Shown here in pieces: positions 9,706 to 18,973 of a stretch of DNA of 64,000 bases (position 1 is the stretch's first letter; each line of letters opens with the position of its first letter). The notes beneath the pieces were generated by a model. The model did not search any database. It was not told the origin of the DNA and saw only the letters and a list, made by a program, of their open reading frames with translations. A program made the position numbers and the translations under genes. Source of the DNA: Natronospira elongata (GTDB taxonomy: Bacteria; Pseudomonadota; Gammaproteobacteria; Natronospirales; Natronospiraceae); contig NZ_JAYGII010000010.1 in assembly GCF_034931365.1 (NCBI RefSeq), positions 22,719 through 86,718 of the forward strand, read 5' to 3'.

Positions 9706-11832
9706 TCAGTCTAGTCGTTCCACCAACGGCACGCGAATTTCGTCCCCTGGCCGAATACGACGAAGGTTCTGATCGGGGTTGTACTGCTGCAGCAGCCACT
9801 CAGGCAGCCCACCGTGGCGGCGGGAGATATTCCACAGGGAATCCCCCTCCCGCACTTCATGATGGCTTTCACCATTGATCCTGTGCTGGCTGAAAAACCG
9901 GGATTGCACCGCCTGATGGAAGGCGAGCCGGCGAGACTCGTAGTCGGCCGGTTCGACGCTGGAAAAATCCAGTCGCAGGCGCTGGCCCGCGACCACCGAA
10001 TCACCAAATCGCAAACCATTGAGCTCACGCAGGCTCTGAGTCCGAATATTCAGCCAATCAGCATGATGGCCCAGGGTCTCGCCCCAACGGAGTTCGATCG
10101 TCCCATCCACGCCCACGGCGTAATCACTGGGATCCGCAGCCAGTTCCGGCTGCTCTTCCGGCAAATGCCCCCCATCCCTCCGAGCCTCATCGGCAAGCGG
10201 TTCCATCGCCTCGGGACCGTCTTCCACTGCGGCGACGGGCGTCGGGAGGGCCGAGGGTGACTCATCATCCGCCGCTTTCTCCGGCGCCTCTGCCACCTCG
10301 CCTGTCGGCCCATCATCGTCAGCGGCAGCCTCCGGGCTGCGGGTCACCGTCGCTACCTTCAGTTCCTGACCCGGAAAAATCCGGTCACCATTGCCCAGAT
10401 CATTGATTTCACTCAGGCGAGTCACGGTGGTGTTGAAGCGGGCTGCAATCAGGGAGAGGTTATCCCCCGGTCGAACCTGGTACCGGCCATCGGCGGGCAC
10501 GCGCTCCCGGACCGGGGCCGCATCGTTGCCGGGCAGTGTCAATCGCTGGCCGGCTCTGACTCGGTGGGGATTGCGCAAATCATTGATCGCGACCAGTTGA
10601 CTGAGACTGACCCCATAGCGGTCGGCAACATGGGACAGGGTCTCGCCCCGTCGCAGCACGTGATAGCGGTCCGGAGCCTGACGGGCGAATAGCTGATCCT
10701 CATCAAGTCGCGAGAGCAGATCTTGCGGGTTGAGGCTGTCAACGCTGGCAGGCAATCGTAGCGGATAGCCCCGGGGGACATACTTCTGGCCGTCCCACAC
10801 CGGCCGTAGCAGGGCAGGGTTCAGCCGCCGAAGCTCATCCGGGGCGACATCAAGGGCATCGGCCAGGGCCCGCACCGGGACATAGGCGGGCATTTCCAGG
10901 CCATTGGACACAACCGGGGGCTCGGGCTCCAGGGCGGGAAAGTAATGCTCCGGCTCGGCGTGGATATCCAGGGCGGCCAGGAAAGCGGGGTAAAAATTTC
11001 GCGAGGCAAAGCCGAAGCGGCGGCCTTCATACTCCCGGGCGATGCGGGCAATATCATCGCTGCCGGTAATCGACACCGCCCGCCTGACGCCGGCAGCGCC
11101 ATGATTATAAGCGGTCAGGGCGAGGGCCCAGCTACCGGTAACCTGATAGTTGTGGCTCAGCAGCTGTGCAGCGGCTCGGGAAGACAGCCAGGGATCCAGG
11201 CGCTCATCGACAACATGATCCACCTGCATGAAGCGCTGTCCGGTACCCCGGGTGAACTGCCACATGCCGGCGGCACCCGCCCGGGAACGGGCGTAGGGGG
11301 TGAATGAGGACTCCACATGGGGCAAGGCGACCATGCCCTCGGGCACACCATGCTCCCGCATCTGCTGCCGGATATGGGCCTCCCAGCGACCTGAGCGCTC
11401 CAGGCCGGCACGAAAACGATTGGCCTGACCGAGCTGAAACCGGATGCGATCGGCCGCGGCACGAAACTCAGCCGGACCGGCGCCATCGCCCCAGAGCTGG
11501 CGCATCTCCTCCGCCCAATCGGCCTCTATGCCGGGGTCCCGGGCCAGTTCAAGCAAGCGATTTCGCACGACCTCCCGGCGTTGGTCCAGGTGCTGCCTGC
11601 GCTCGGGCCGTTCCGCGCCCTCCGGGAACCGGACCACTTCGTAGACCACGCCCAGATAGCGACGGTCATGCAGCAGCCCGCCGTTCGTGCCGACCTCGGT
11701 ATAGATGCGCGTCCAGAAAGCAATATCGGGCTCGAAGGCGGCCGGGCGTTCGAAATCTTCTCGAATATCCGCCTTGGCTGAAACCGCCAGCAGAGCGAGC
11801 AGCAGCAAAACCAGCGGGGTTGGGGCTTTCAC
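9706..11832 (-). CDS. mltD: Membrane-bound lytic murein transglycosylase D with four LysM repeats
   Basis: The product has 708 residues. The start is a GTG at 11832, seven bases after AGGAGGGA. A signal peptide (PLVLLLLALLAVSAKA) comes first. The family-1 transglycosylase domain spans about 100-340, with the catalytic Glu174 in PHVESSF followed by GAAGMWQF. LysM peptidoglycan-binding repeats lie at about 392-440, 448-495, 577-622 (degenerate) and 656-705, with an acidic Pro/Ala/Glu linker between the second and third. It cleaves peptidoglycan glycan strands to 1,6-anhydro products in the periplasm. No lipobox is seen. The gene is 82 bases upstream of the GGDEF-EAL gene on the same strand and divergent from pepQ. 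Confidence 0.93.
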   Translation of the reverse strand: MKAPTPLVLLLLALLAVSAKADIREDFERPAAFEPDIAFWTRIYTEVGTNGGLLHDRRYLGVVYEVVRFPEGAERPERRQHLDQRREVVRNRLLELARDPGIEADWAEEMRQLWGDGAGPAEFRAAADRIRFQLGQANRFRAGLERSGRWEAHIRQQMREHGVPEGMVALPHVESSFTPYARSRAGAAGMWQFTRGTGQRFMQVDHVVDERLDPWLSSRAAAQLLSHNYQVTGSWALALTAYNHGAAGVRRAVSITGSDDIARIAREYEGRRFGFASRNFYPAFLAALDIHAEPEHYFPALEPEPPVVSNGLEMPAYVPVRALADALDVAPDELRRLNPALLRPVWDGQKYVPRGYPLRLPASVDSLNPQDLLSRLDEDQLFARQAPDRYHVLRRGETLSHVADRYGVSLSQLVAINDLRNPHRVRAGQRLTLPGNDAAPVRERVPADGRYQVRPGDNLSLIAARFNTTVTRLSEINDLGNGDRIFPGQELKVATVTRSPEAAADDDGPTGEVAEAPEKAADDESPSALPTPVAAVEDGPEAMEPLADEARRDGGHLPEEQPELAADPSDYAVGVDGTIELRWGETLGHHADWLNIRTQSLRELNGLRFGDSVVAGQRLRLDFSSVEPADYESRRLAFHQAVQSRFFSQHRINGESHHEVREGDSLWNISRRHGGLPEWLLQQYNPDQNLRRIRPGDEIRVPLVERLD

Positions 11833-11921
11833 TTTGCGATCCCTCCTCTAGACCCCCCTGCGCGCAAGGGCCCGCCTGGGTTATCCTGTTCGACTCCATT
11901 CAGAGTCAGAGATTCAAGGAT

Positions 11922-13250
11922 ATGCCAAGCACAGCGGTCCAGACCAACGATTCAGCACAGCTGGCCCATATTGAAACCGTCCGCCACCGATTCGACGATG
12001 CCATGGAGCGCTGTGGCGTCTCCACGGTGGTGATCGACAGCGGGCCGGTGCACCAGCGTTTTCTCGATGATATCGCCTATCCCTTCAAGGTGAACCCCCT
12101 TTTCAACTATTGGGCGCCCCTGACCAGACATCCGGGCAGCTATCTGGTCTATCAGGCCGGCCAGCGTCCCCGCCTGCTCCTGCACGCGCCCAACGATTTC
12201 TGGCACAAGACCCCGGAGGCGCCGGAGGGGGACTGGACCGGGGCCTTCGAGATCGAGCTCTACGAGGACAGCAGCGAGATCGACAAGCAACTGGTGGCCC
12301 TTCGCCACCCCGTCTATCTGGGTGAGGCACCGCCGGCGGCTCTGGGTGAATGCCGACGCAACCCGGAGGATCTGCTCAATCATCTCCACTATTACCGGGC
12401 CTGGAAGACGGATTACGAAATCCAATGCATGCGCGAGGCCAACCGACTCGGGGCACAAGCGCACCAGGCCGCGGCACGGGCATTCCGTGAGGGGGCGAGC
12501 GAATTCGAGATTCATCAGGCCTTCTGCACTGCCTGCAGCCACACCCAGGCCGAGCTCCCCTACCCGGCCATCATTGCCCTCAACGAGAACGGTTCCACCC
12601 TCCACTATGACCATCTGGAACGCCAGGCCCCGGCCGAGGCCCGCTCCTTTCTGATCGATGCCGGTGCCGCCTTCAAGGGGTATGCATCCGATATAACCCG
12701 GACCTGGTCCGGGGGTGACGCCGACTTTTCCCGCCTGATTGACGAGATGGATGCCCTCCAGCGGGGTCTTTGTGAGCAGCTGCGTCCCGGCATCTCTTTC
12801 GGCGACCTCCACGATCAGACCCACCGGGCCCTGTCCCGCCTGCTTGCCGACTGGTCCTTCATTACCGTTTCGGCGGAAGAGGCCTTTGAAAGTGGGCTGA
12901 CGCGCAAGTTCTTCCCCCACGGCCTGGGCCATCTCATTGGCCTGCAAGTCCACGATGTGGGGGGCCATATGGCCGGCCCCGATGGCAGCCGGGAGCCGCC
13001 ACCGGCCGCCCATCCCCATCTGCGCACCACCCGCAAGCTGGACGCCGGCCAGAGTCTCACGGTGGAACCGGGTCTGTACTTCATCGACAAGCTTCTGGAC
13101 CCGATCCGGGAAAGCGAGGAAGGGAAGGCCATCAACTGGACCCAGGTGGACCGCTTCCGCCCCTTCGGCGGCATCCGCATTGAAGACGACGTGGTGGTCA
13201 CCGCCGACGGGCATGAAAACATGACCCGGAATGCCTTCGACAAGCTGTAA
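11922..13250 (+). CDS. pepQ: Xaa-Pro dipeptidase
   Basis: The product has 442 residues, close to the 443 of E. coli PepQ. The ATG at 11922 follows CAAGGA, and the open frame upstream of it lacks coding character. The N-terminal creatinase-like domain is followed by the pita-bread metallopeptidase domain. The metal ligands are recognisable: two Asp in DAGAAFKGYASD, a His in HGLGHLIG, a Glu in VEPGLYF and a Glu in GIRIEDD. The cytosolic enzyme hydrolyses dipeptides with C-terminal proline, finishing peptide breakdown. The DUF4438 lipoprotein gene begins 12 bases downstream, so the two are probably cotranscribed. Confidence 0.96.
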   Translation: MPSTAVQTNDSAQLAHIETVRHRFDDAMERCGVSTVVIDSGPVHQRFLDDIAYPFKVNPLFNYWAPLTRHPGSYLVYQAGQRPRLLLHAPNDFWHKTPEAPEGDWTGAFEIELYEDSSEIDKQLVALRHPVYLGEAPPAALGECRRNPEDLLNHLHYYRAWKTDYEIQCMREANRLGAQAHQAAARAFREGASEFEIHQAFCTACSHTQAELPYPAIIALNENGSTLHYDHLERQAPAEARSFLIDAGAAFKGYASDITRTWSGGDADFSRLIDEMDALQRGLCEQLRPGISFGDLHDQTHRALSRLLADWSFITVSAEEAFESGLTRKFFPHGLGHLIGLQVHDVGGHMAGPDGSREPPPAAHPHLRTTRKLDAGQSLTVEPGLYFIDKLLDPIRESEEGKAINWTQVDRFRPFGGIRIEDDVVVTADGHENMTRNAFDKL

Positions 13251-13262
13251 GGAGGAGCTGGA

Positions 13263-14243
13263 ATGCAACGAGTCTTTGCCCCCAACGTAAAATTGCTGGG
13301 ACTGATTGCCGCCCTTCTGCTGGCCGGCTGTGCCAGCGAGACTGAGGCCCGGGATGTCACCCCCCTGGAAGTCAATCTGGACAAACTGGTGGAACAGGCC
13401 GTGATTGGCGAGATTACCCAGCCCCATCAGGCCGACCCACCCCTGCGGGTATCGCCGGATGGCACCGTCGCGGCCGCCCCGGGCACGGGTGGCATTACCT
13501 ACAACTTCCGAACCGGCGACTCCGCCGTGCACATGGCGGGGGATCATGTGGAGCCGGCTGTCAGCATTCGTAACGGTTCGCCGGGTGATACCGCCAACCG
13601 GGCCCTGAATGTACTGGCCCAGATAGGCAATCGGGTGCGCATCATCAGTGGTGAGGCTGCCGGCGCGGAAGGCCGTGTGATCGGCAAGCATGGCGGCATT
13701 GAGAATGTCATGGTGGATTTCCCCGACGAGGTCTATGACGATCTGGTGGTGGGAGACCGGATGCAGATCCGGGCCGTGGGCCTGGGCATGGAAGCCCGCA
13801 ATGCCGACGACATCTACATTCGCAACATGAGCCCGGACCTACTGGAGGCCATGACGGAACGCGGCATGGGGCTGGACGAGCAGGATCGGCTGGTAGTCCC
13901 CGTCAGCGTCCGCATCCCGGCAAAGATCATGGGCTCCGGTCTGGGCCGAAATCATGTCTTCACCGGCGACTACGACATCCAGTTCTTCGACGAGGAGGTC
14001 GTGGAACGGTATGGGCTTGACCGTCTTCGCTTCGGTGACATCGTTGCCATCACGGATGCCGACCACAAATTCGGTCGCATCTACCGGGGTGGTGCGATCA
14101 GTGTTGGCGTAGTCGTTCATGGCATCAGCGGTGTGGCCGGCCACGGCCCTGGCGTCACCACGCTGCTCACTTCACCTTCCGGCAATATCGAGCTGGTGGA
14201 TGATGAGGACATGAACCTCATCAATCTCCTGCCCATCCGTTGA
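13263..14243 (+). CDS. DUF4438-domain lipoprotein
   Basis: This 326-residue protein starts at an ATG eight bases after GGAGGA. The N-terminus is a lipoprotein signal with lipobox LLAGC (Cys22). The remainder matches my memory of the DUF4438 family: an early GGITYN segment, VGDRMQIRAVGLG in the middle, and the closing GRIYRGGAISVGVVVHG with GHGPGVTTL. Family members I know of are cytosolic proteins of unknown function from thermophiles and clostridia, so the lipid anchor here is unusual. It lies 12 bases after pepQ and 65 bases before an NhaC antiporter. No function is assigned. Confidence 0.85.
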   Translation: MQRVFAPNVKLLGLIAALLLAGCASETEARDVTPLEVNLDKLVEQAVIGEITQPHQADPPLRVSPDGTVAAAPGTGGITYNFRTGDSAVHMAGDHVEPAVSIRNGSPGDTANRALNVLAQIGNRVRIISGEAAGAEGRVIGKHGGIENVMVDFPDEVYDDLVVGDRMQIRAVGLGMEARNADDIYIRNMSPDLLEAMTERGMGLDEQDRLVVPVSVRIPAKIMGSGLGRNHVFTGDYDIQFFDEEVVERYGLDRLRFGDIVAITDADHKFGRIYRGGAISVGVVVHGISGVAGHGPGVTTLLTSPSGNIELVDDEDMNLINLLPIR

Positions 14244-14308
14244 ATCCAAGGAAGCCACCGGTGGCCCCGCCGGGGCCGCCGGCTGGCCCTGCCCCGGAGC
14301 CCTGAGGT

Positions 14309-15670
14309 ATGGAATGGCTGAGTCTGTTGCCACCGGTGGTGGCCATTGCCGTGGCGATCTGGAAACGGGAAGTGATCGTCGCGCTGCTGGCGGCACTGTT
14401 CGTGTCGGAAACCCTGTTGGCAGGGTTCAATCCGGGCGGTGGCTTTACCGGCATGCTGGATCGAGCCACCGCGGTCTTCGAGAGCCCCAACAGCACCCGC
14501 ATCCTGATGTTCAGTCTGCTGGTGGGGGCCCTGCTCTATTATATCCAGTATTCCGGCGGTGTGGCGGCGGTTGTACAGTGGCTGACTCGCGGCGGCTATA
14601 CCAATAATGCCCGCCGGGCCGGGTTGCTCCCTACGTTCACCGGTTTCGCGATCTTCATTGAAACCAACATGAGTATCCTCACCTCGGGTATCGTGGCCCG
14701 GGGCCTGTTCGACCGCTTCCGCATGAGTCGGGCCAGACTGGCCTATATCATCGACTCCACCTGTGCACCGGTGGCGATCCTGATACTGTTCAATGGCTGG
14801 GGAGCCTATCTGCTGGGGCTGATCGATGAGTTCCAGTACGAAAACCCGGTGGCGGTGCTGGCCGCGACCATTCCGCTAAACTTCTATGCCCTGCTCACCC
14901 TGGCCCTGGTCTTTTACACCGTCCTGACTACCCGCGTACACGGCCCGCTGAAAACCGCGGAGTCGAAGATGGACGAAAACCAGGTGGATAGTTACGAAAT
15001 CCAGCCCACCCGTGCCCGCTACATGCTGCTGCCGGTGGGAACCATGATCGGTGGCATCCTGTTCTTCCTGTGGCTGACCGGGGACGGCAGCCTGCTGGCC
15101 GGCGCCGGCGCCCAGTCGGTACTGTGGGCCACAGCCCTGGCCGTGGCGGTGGCCTATGTGCTACTCCGCTGGGACGGCGTGTTCGAACACCGACGCCTGG
15201 TGGAACTGGGCTTTCAGGGCATGGGCAAGCTGCTGCCGGTAGTGGCCACGGTGCTACTGGCCCTGGCACTTGGCGCCAGCATGCGAGGGCTGGGAACGGG
15301 CGAATTTGTTGCCGCCATGCTCGGGCCGGCACTGCCGGTTTTCCTGCTCGCCCCACTGACCTTCCTGGCCGGTGCCATCATTTCCTTTACCACCGGCACT
15401 TCCTGGGGTACCTACGGCATCCTGATTCCCATCGCCCTGCCACTGGCGGCAGCCATGGATGTACCCCCGTCCCTGATCCTGGCGGCAGTCATGGGGGGTG
15501 GCGTTTTCGGTGATCATTGCTCGCCCATTTCCGACACCACCATCATTTCCTCACTGGGTGCGGGCTGTGATCACCTTGAACATGTCCGCACCCAGATCCC
15601 CTACGCTCTGGTGGCCGGGGTTCTGGCGCTGGTGGGATATGCCCTGGCGGGTTTGATGATGGGGCTTTGA
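14309..15670 (+). CDS. NhaC-family Na+/H+ antiporter
   Basis: The 453-residue inner-membrane protein has about eleven hydrophobic helices and no signal peptide. The family signature region is clear: FTTGTSWGTYGILIPIALPL, then GGGVFGDHCSPISDTTI, where the conserved Asp and His lie. It exchanges cytoplasmic Na+ for external H+, or a related carboxylate/ion pair, because the same fold includes malate-lactate antiporters. The ATG at 14309 is preceded by CTGAGG. It is the last gene of the pepQ run and ends at a strong hairpin. The substrate remains open. Confidence 0.88.
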   Translation: MEWLSLLPPVVAIAVAIWKREVIVALLAALFVSETLLAGFNPGGGFTGMLDRATAVFESPNSTRILMFSLLVGALLYYIQYSGGVAAVVQWLTRGGYTNNARRAGLLPTFTGFAIFIETNMSILTSGIVARGLFDRFRMSRARLAYIIDSTCAPVAILILFNGWGAYLLGLIDEFQYENPVAVLAATIPLNFYALLTLALVFYTVLTTRVHGPLKTAESKMDENQVDSYEIQPTRARYMLLPVGTMIGGILFFLWLTGDGSLLAGAGAQSVLWATALAVAVAYVLLRWDGVFEHRRLVELGFQGMGKLLPVVATVLLALALGASMRGLGTGEFVAAMLGPALPVFLLAPLTFLAGAIISFTTGTSWGTYGILIPIALPLAAAMDVPPSLILAAVMGGGVFGDHCSPISDTTIISSLGAGCDHLEHVRTQIPYALVAGVLALVGYALAGLMMGL

Positions 15671-15681
15671 AGATATCGGCA

Positions 15682-15731
15682 TCACAGCCATGAAAAAAGG
15701 CCGCAAAAGCGGCCTTTTTTCATGGCTGTGA
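15682..15731. terminator. Bidirectional rho-independent terminator
   Basis: A perfect 23-base-pair inverted repeat (15682-15704 with 15709-15731) surrounds the loop AAAA. Its core is AAAAAAGGCCGC and its complement, so each strand has an A-tract before and a T-tract after the GC stem. It lies between the convergent NhaC-type and OmpA-type genes and can end transcription from both. Confidence 0.93.
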
Positions 15732-15746
15732 TTGTTTGCTCAGACT

Positions 15747-16442
15747 TCAATCATCGGTCACCGGCACCAGGGTCAGTTCCACCCGGCGGTTCTGGCGACG
15801 ACCCTCTTCAGTGTCATTACTGGCCACGGGCTGATCCTCACCGTAACCCACCACCAGCATACGCTCCTCAATCAAGCCCTGGGACAGGAGATACCTTGAA
15901 ACCGACTGAGCCCGTCGCTCGGACAAACGCTGGTTATAACTTGCCGCGCCCGTGCTGTCAGTATGCCCGGCTACCTCAACCACGGTCTGATCGAATTCTT
16001 CCAACACCACCGCCACCGAATCCAGCACTTCGTAGAACTCAGAGCGCACGGCATCGCTATCGAAGTCGAAAGTGATGTCACCCGGCATGTTCAGATGAAT
16101 CTGATCCCCGTCCCGGGTGACCGATACACCGGTCCCTTCCAGTCGCTCCCGAAGCTCGGCCTCCTGACGATCCATATAGGCACCCACGGCGCCACCACTC
16201 AGAGCGCCCACACCGGCGCCAATCAGCATCCGACGCTGGCGTTCACGGCGATCACTGGCCGTGGCTGCCCCGAGAATGGCACCCGTCACCGCACCGACCA
16301 CCGTACCGGTTGTTGCTCGAGCGCGCTGCTCCTCGCCGGTATAGGGATCCAGTGTGGTGCAGGCTGCCAGGACCATCGACGCCATCAAGCCCACCGTCAC
16401 GCCCGGAACAAGGCGGCCAAATCCTCGCGAATTCGTTTTCAT
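15747..16442 (-). CDS. OmpA-family lipoprotein with glycine zipper (YiaD-like)
   Basis: The product has 231 residues from the ATG at 16442, chosen for AGGAGAG seven bases upstream and for the lipoprotein signal that follows (VLAAC, Cys28). Residues about 40-90 form a glycine zipper (GTVVGAVTGAILGAA, then GAGVGALSGGAVGAYMD). Residues about 110-225 are an OmpA C-terminal peptidoglycan-binding domain with FDFDS, VAGHTDSTG and NQRLSERRA. It should anchor the outer membrane to the wall. E. coli YiaD has the same layout. It is transcribed towards the bidirectional terminator. Confidence 0.92.
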   Translation of the reverse strand: MKTNSRGFGRLVPGVTVGLMASMVLAACTTLDPYTGEEQRARATTGTVVGAVTGAILGAATASDRRERQRRMLIGAGVGALSGGAVGAYMDRQEAELRERLEGTGVSVTRDGDQIHLNMPGDITFDFDSDAVRSEFYEVLDSVAVVLEEFDQTVVEVAGHTDSTGAASYNQRLSERRAQSVSRYLLSQGLIEERMLVVGYGEDQPVASNDTEEGRRQNRRVELTLVPVTDD

Positions 16443-16513
16443 CTGCGTCTCTCCTGTGACAGACCAACCAAGGTGCACTATTGCAGGCCAAGATGGAGGT
16501 TGTCGAGCCTAAA

Positions 16514-18487
16514 TCAACGTTCGCCGCCAATTTCCGGGTCAGGATGACCACGCCCGGGAACCAGGATGTCCGCCAGGGGGGATGCCACATGGCCGGCCTG
16601 CTGTTCTTCGCCGCCCACTTCAGGGCTGCGCCGCTCCACGAAATACAGGCGCTTGAAGAAGGTGTTGTTGGGCGGCTCGCTGAGGTCCTCGTTGTTCCAG
16701 ACCTCCAGGGTCTCAACGATCACATAGTCGTCATCGTCCTCATCACGCTCGGAAATCCGGACCAGATCCCAGGTGCGGCGGCGGAACTCGGTGCATACCA
16801 GTTCCTCGTCCGGGTCTTCCTGCAGGCCGACCCAGACCTGTTCTTCCTCGTCGAAGCAACTGCGGATGACAACATCGCCATCCTCAACAACCCAACCCAC
16901 CGATCGCATGGACTGGGCCTGCCCCTCTTCACCTTCCTGGGCGGTCGTCAGTCGAATGCGGAAAGCCGTGGCGCTGTCCATACCAGGCGCCACATTGCCG
17001 CCGAAAGGCCAGTAGGTTCCGGCCACATCATTGGGGTCAAACGCCGAATCGCCCCGGTCGATCAGGTCCACGGACTCGGAAATTACTGCCCCGGTCTCGT
17101 CCAGTTCGGTGATGATGCCAACCCAACCGTTGCGGGAGGGGCGCACAAATTCGATTTCCAGGCGGCCATCCGGTGCCTCGAAAATCAGTTGTGACTCATC
17201 ACTGCTCCAATTGATGGTTTCGCCGGCCTTCCAGCCACCAAATTCGACTTCACCCATGTTGTTGGGGTCAAGGCGCAGGGAGGCCACCTGTTCGTCCAGA
17301 TCACTGTCCGGAAGGTTGAGGACCCAACGCCCCTCCACTTCCTCTACCGGAAGCTCATCCTTGCTGCCGAACCAACCCGTCATTGCGCGGGTTGCGGTGC
17401 GCGTCTGGGTCCCGAATTCTTCATCGTCGAATACGCGCTCGAACTCCGCCTGAACCAGAATCAGGTTCGATTCTTCTCCAGCAAGAATCCGGTGGAAGCG
17501 AGCAGAATCATACCGCTCGGTAAACTCTGCCGTGACCGGGTTACCGTCTTCGTCCTGTTGCAGTTCAGAGCCACGCCAGGTCAGGTCACCGGCAAAATCG
17601 ATCTTGACCGAGCCATCCTCCAGCCACCAGCTGAAGTCATCCTGGCCTTCGGGGGCACCAATACGGCCACTGCTTTCGGTATCGAAACGGAAGACATCGC
17701 CGGTAATGCCGGGAAAGCGTGGCAAATGCATGGCAAAGCGACCAAGCAGCTCCGACGGCTCATTCCAGCCGGCTTTCCGATCGGCCTGATCCAGAACCCT
17801 CGTGCGAATTTCTGCCAGCAGATCCGGTTGGGTGTCACCGGCTTGAAGAATCAGGTCTCGGGTGATTTCAGGCTGGGTGAACAGCTTTCTGATTTCATCC
17901 AGCTCATCGGGAAAGCCCGGGTCGCTGGTATTCAGAGCGACCATCAGCGCGGTGGTACTGTCCAGCAGGACCTGCGCATCCAGCTCATCCAGATATTGAC
18001 GCAGCTTTTCGCCATCGCGGATGAGGCCATCCGCCTCATGCTCCAGCATTTCGCTCTCGACGAGGCGCAGGGCGGAAAAGAACAGACGCGGGAACTCATT
18101 GGGCGTGATTTGACCGTCTTCATCAACCGCCGCTTCGATGTGCTGCCATTCATCCACCAGCACTTTCAGATCAATCAGCACGCCATCAGCCCGCTGAACC
18201 TGCGCTTCCAGCCAGATGAAATCCCGGGGATGAGGGAGATTGTCTTCCTCGAAGCGAAACCGCAGCACCCCATTGGGATCAACGCGAGCCGTCCAGGTTT
18301 CCCGCGGCTCATCGATCCCGGCATGAAGTTCGACGAGGGTATTGAATGGAATACCCTGTGCCGCGGCGGTACGAATCTCGACCGCAAAGTCGCCGTCGTC
18401 ATCAATGGACTCACAGGCCATCAACGGCAGAAGAAACGCGGCCAACAGCAGAACAGACCAGGCACGTGAACGGGAAAACAAGGACAT
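16514..18487 (-). CDS. Large acidic lipoprotein of unknown function
   Basis: This 657-residue protein starts at an ATG (18487) preceded by GGAGAG. The lipoprotein signal ends in LMAC (Cys25). Residues 30-115 look like a beta-rich domain and 115-240 are mainly helical. From about 245 three related stretches occur, each beginning Gly-aromatic and ending in a Trp-x-x-(E/S)DG or similar strand: about 249-300, 387-448 and 489-545. The protein is strongly acidic throughout (DEDDDD near 582-587). I recognise no named family. It could bind polymers or other surface partners, but that is speculation. The acidity fits a salt-loving host. Confidence 0.8.
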   Translation of the reverse strand: MSLFSRSRAWSVLLLAAFLLPLMACESIDDDGDFAVEIRTAAAQGIPFNTLVELHAGIDEPRETWTARVDPNGVLRFRFEEDNLPHPRDFIWLEAQVQRADGVLIDLKVLVDEWQHIEAAVDEDGQITPNEFPRLFFSALRLVESEMLEHEADGLIRDGEKLRQYLDELDAQVLLDSTTALMVALNTSDPGFPDELDEIRKLFTQPEITRDLILQAGDTQPDLLAEIRTRVLDQADRKAGWNEPSELLGRFAMHLPRFPGITGDVFRFDTESSGRIGAPEGQDDFSWWLEDGSVKIDFAGDLTWRGSELQQDEDGNPVTAEFTERYDSARFHRILAGEESNLILVQAEFERVFDDEEFGTQTRTATRAMTGWFGSKDELPVEEVEGRWVLNLPDSDLDEQVASLRLDPNNMGEVEFGGWKAGETINWSSDESQLIFEAPDGRLEIEFVRPSRNGWVGIITELDETGAVISESVDLIDRGDSAFDPNDVAGTYWPFGGNVAPGMDSATAFRIRLTTAQEGEEGQAQSMRSVGWVVEDGDVVIRSCFDEEEQVWVGLQEDPDEELVCTEFRRRTWDLVRISERDEDDDDYVIVETLEVWNNEDLSEPPNNTFFKRLYFVERRSPEVGGEEQQAGHVASPLADILVPGRGHPDPEIGGER

Positions 18488-18849
18488 ACTTTCTCTCCGG
18501 GCTAAACACATCCACGCCAGCAGACGCGGTAACAAAAAAGGCGGGGGGCCCTATCGGCCTGCCCACTACCCGCAAGGCCCACGTCAGCGCGTTACCGACC
18601 GGTCGGATTCAGGGCGCGCTTGTGCGGGAAGGCTGATTACCTTTCAGGCAAGCGCAACGCAGGAAATGGCCGGCCAGCGACTCGTCGAAGGAAGCGCCGC
18701 AATTCGGCCTCGGCGGCGTTGCCGCTCCTGGAAAGCCTACCACTCTTCCGGTGAGCGGCGCCTTGCCGAGATCGAATTGCGGGACTCTGACACGGGCGTT
18801 GTGGGTAATGGGCAGGCCCTGGCCACCCCGCCTTCTCTGGCATCGAAAC
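18488..18849. repeat. Nested inverted-repeat stretch, no gene
   Basis: No credible coding sequence is seen. The outer arms at 18534-18587 and 18787-18836 are about 50 bases long, imperfect and inverted. They share AAGGCGGGG, GGCCTGCCCA-TACCC and GTCAG in the same order. Inside lies a second imperfect palindrome: 18697-18727 (CCGCAATTCGGCCTCGGC...) pairs with 18751-18782 (...GAGATCGAATTGCGG). The whole resembles a non-autonomous palindromic element or paired REP units. It separates tRNA-Met from the large lipoprotein gene. Confidence 0.6.
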
Positions 18850-18926
18850 TGGTGGCTATGGGTGGGCTCGAACCACCGACCCCAGCATTATGAATGCTGT
18901 GCTCTAACCAACTGAGCTACATAGCC
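18850..18926 (-). tRNA. tRNA-Met (CAT), elongator type
   Basis: The minus strand folds as a complete 77-base tRNA: acceptor stem GGCTATG/CATAGCC, discriminator A, encoded CCA, D arm with AGCTCAGTTGGTTAGAGC and T arm GGTTCGAGCC. The anticodon loop is TTCATAA on the stem CAGCA/TGCTG, giving CAT. The first base pair G-C and the close match to elongator tRNA-Met argue against an initiator, which has an unpaired first base, and against tRNA-Ile2. Confidence 0.96.
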
Positions 18927-18973
18927 ATTTTTCAAACAGGACCGGTCTCGGGAAGAGAGCCGGCAGATGCGGG

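Noticed and set aside
11952..13691. 579-codon open frame antisense to pepQ and the DUF4438 gene
   Set aside because: It spans two convincing genes and their junction, and shows no domain or ribosome site.
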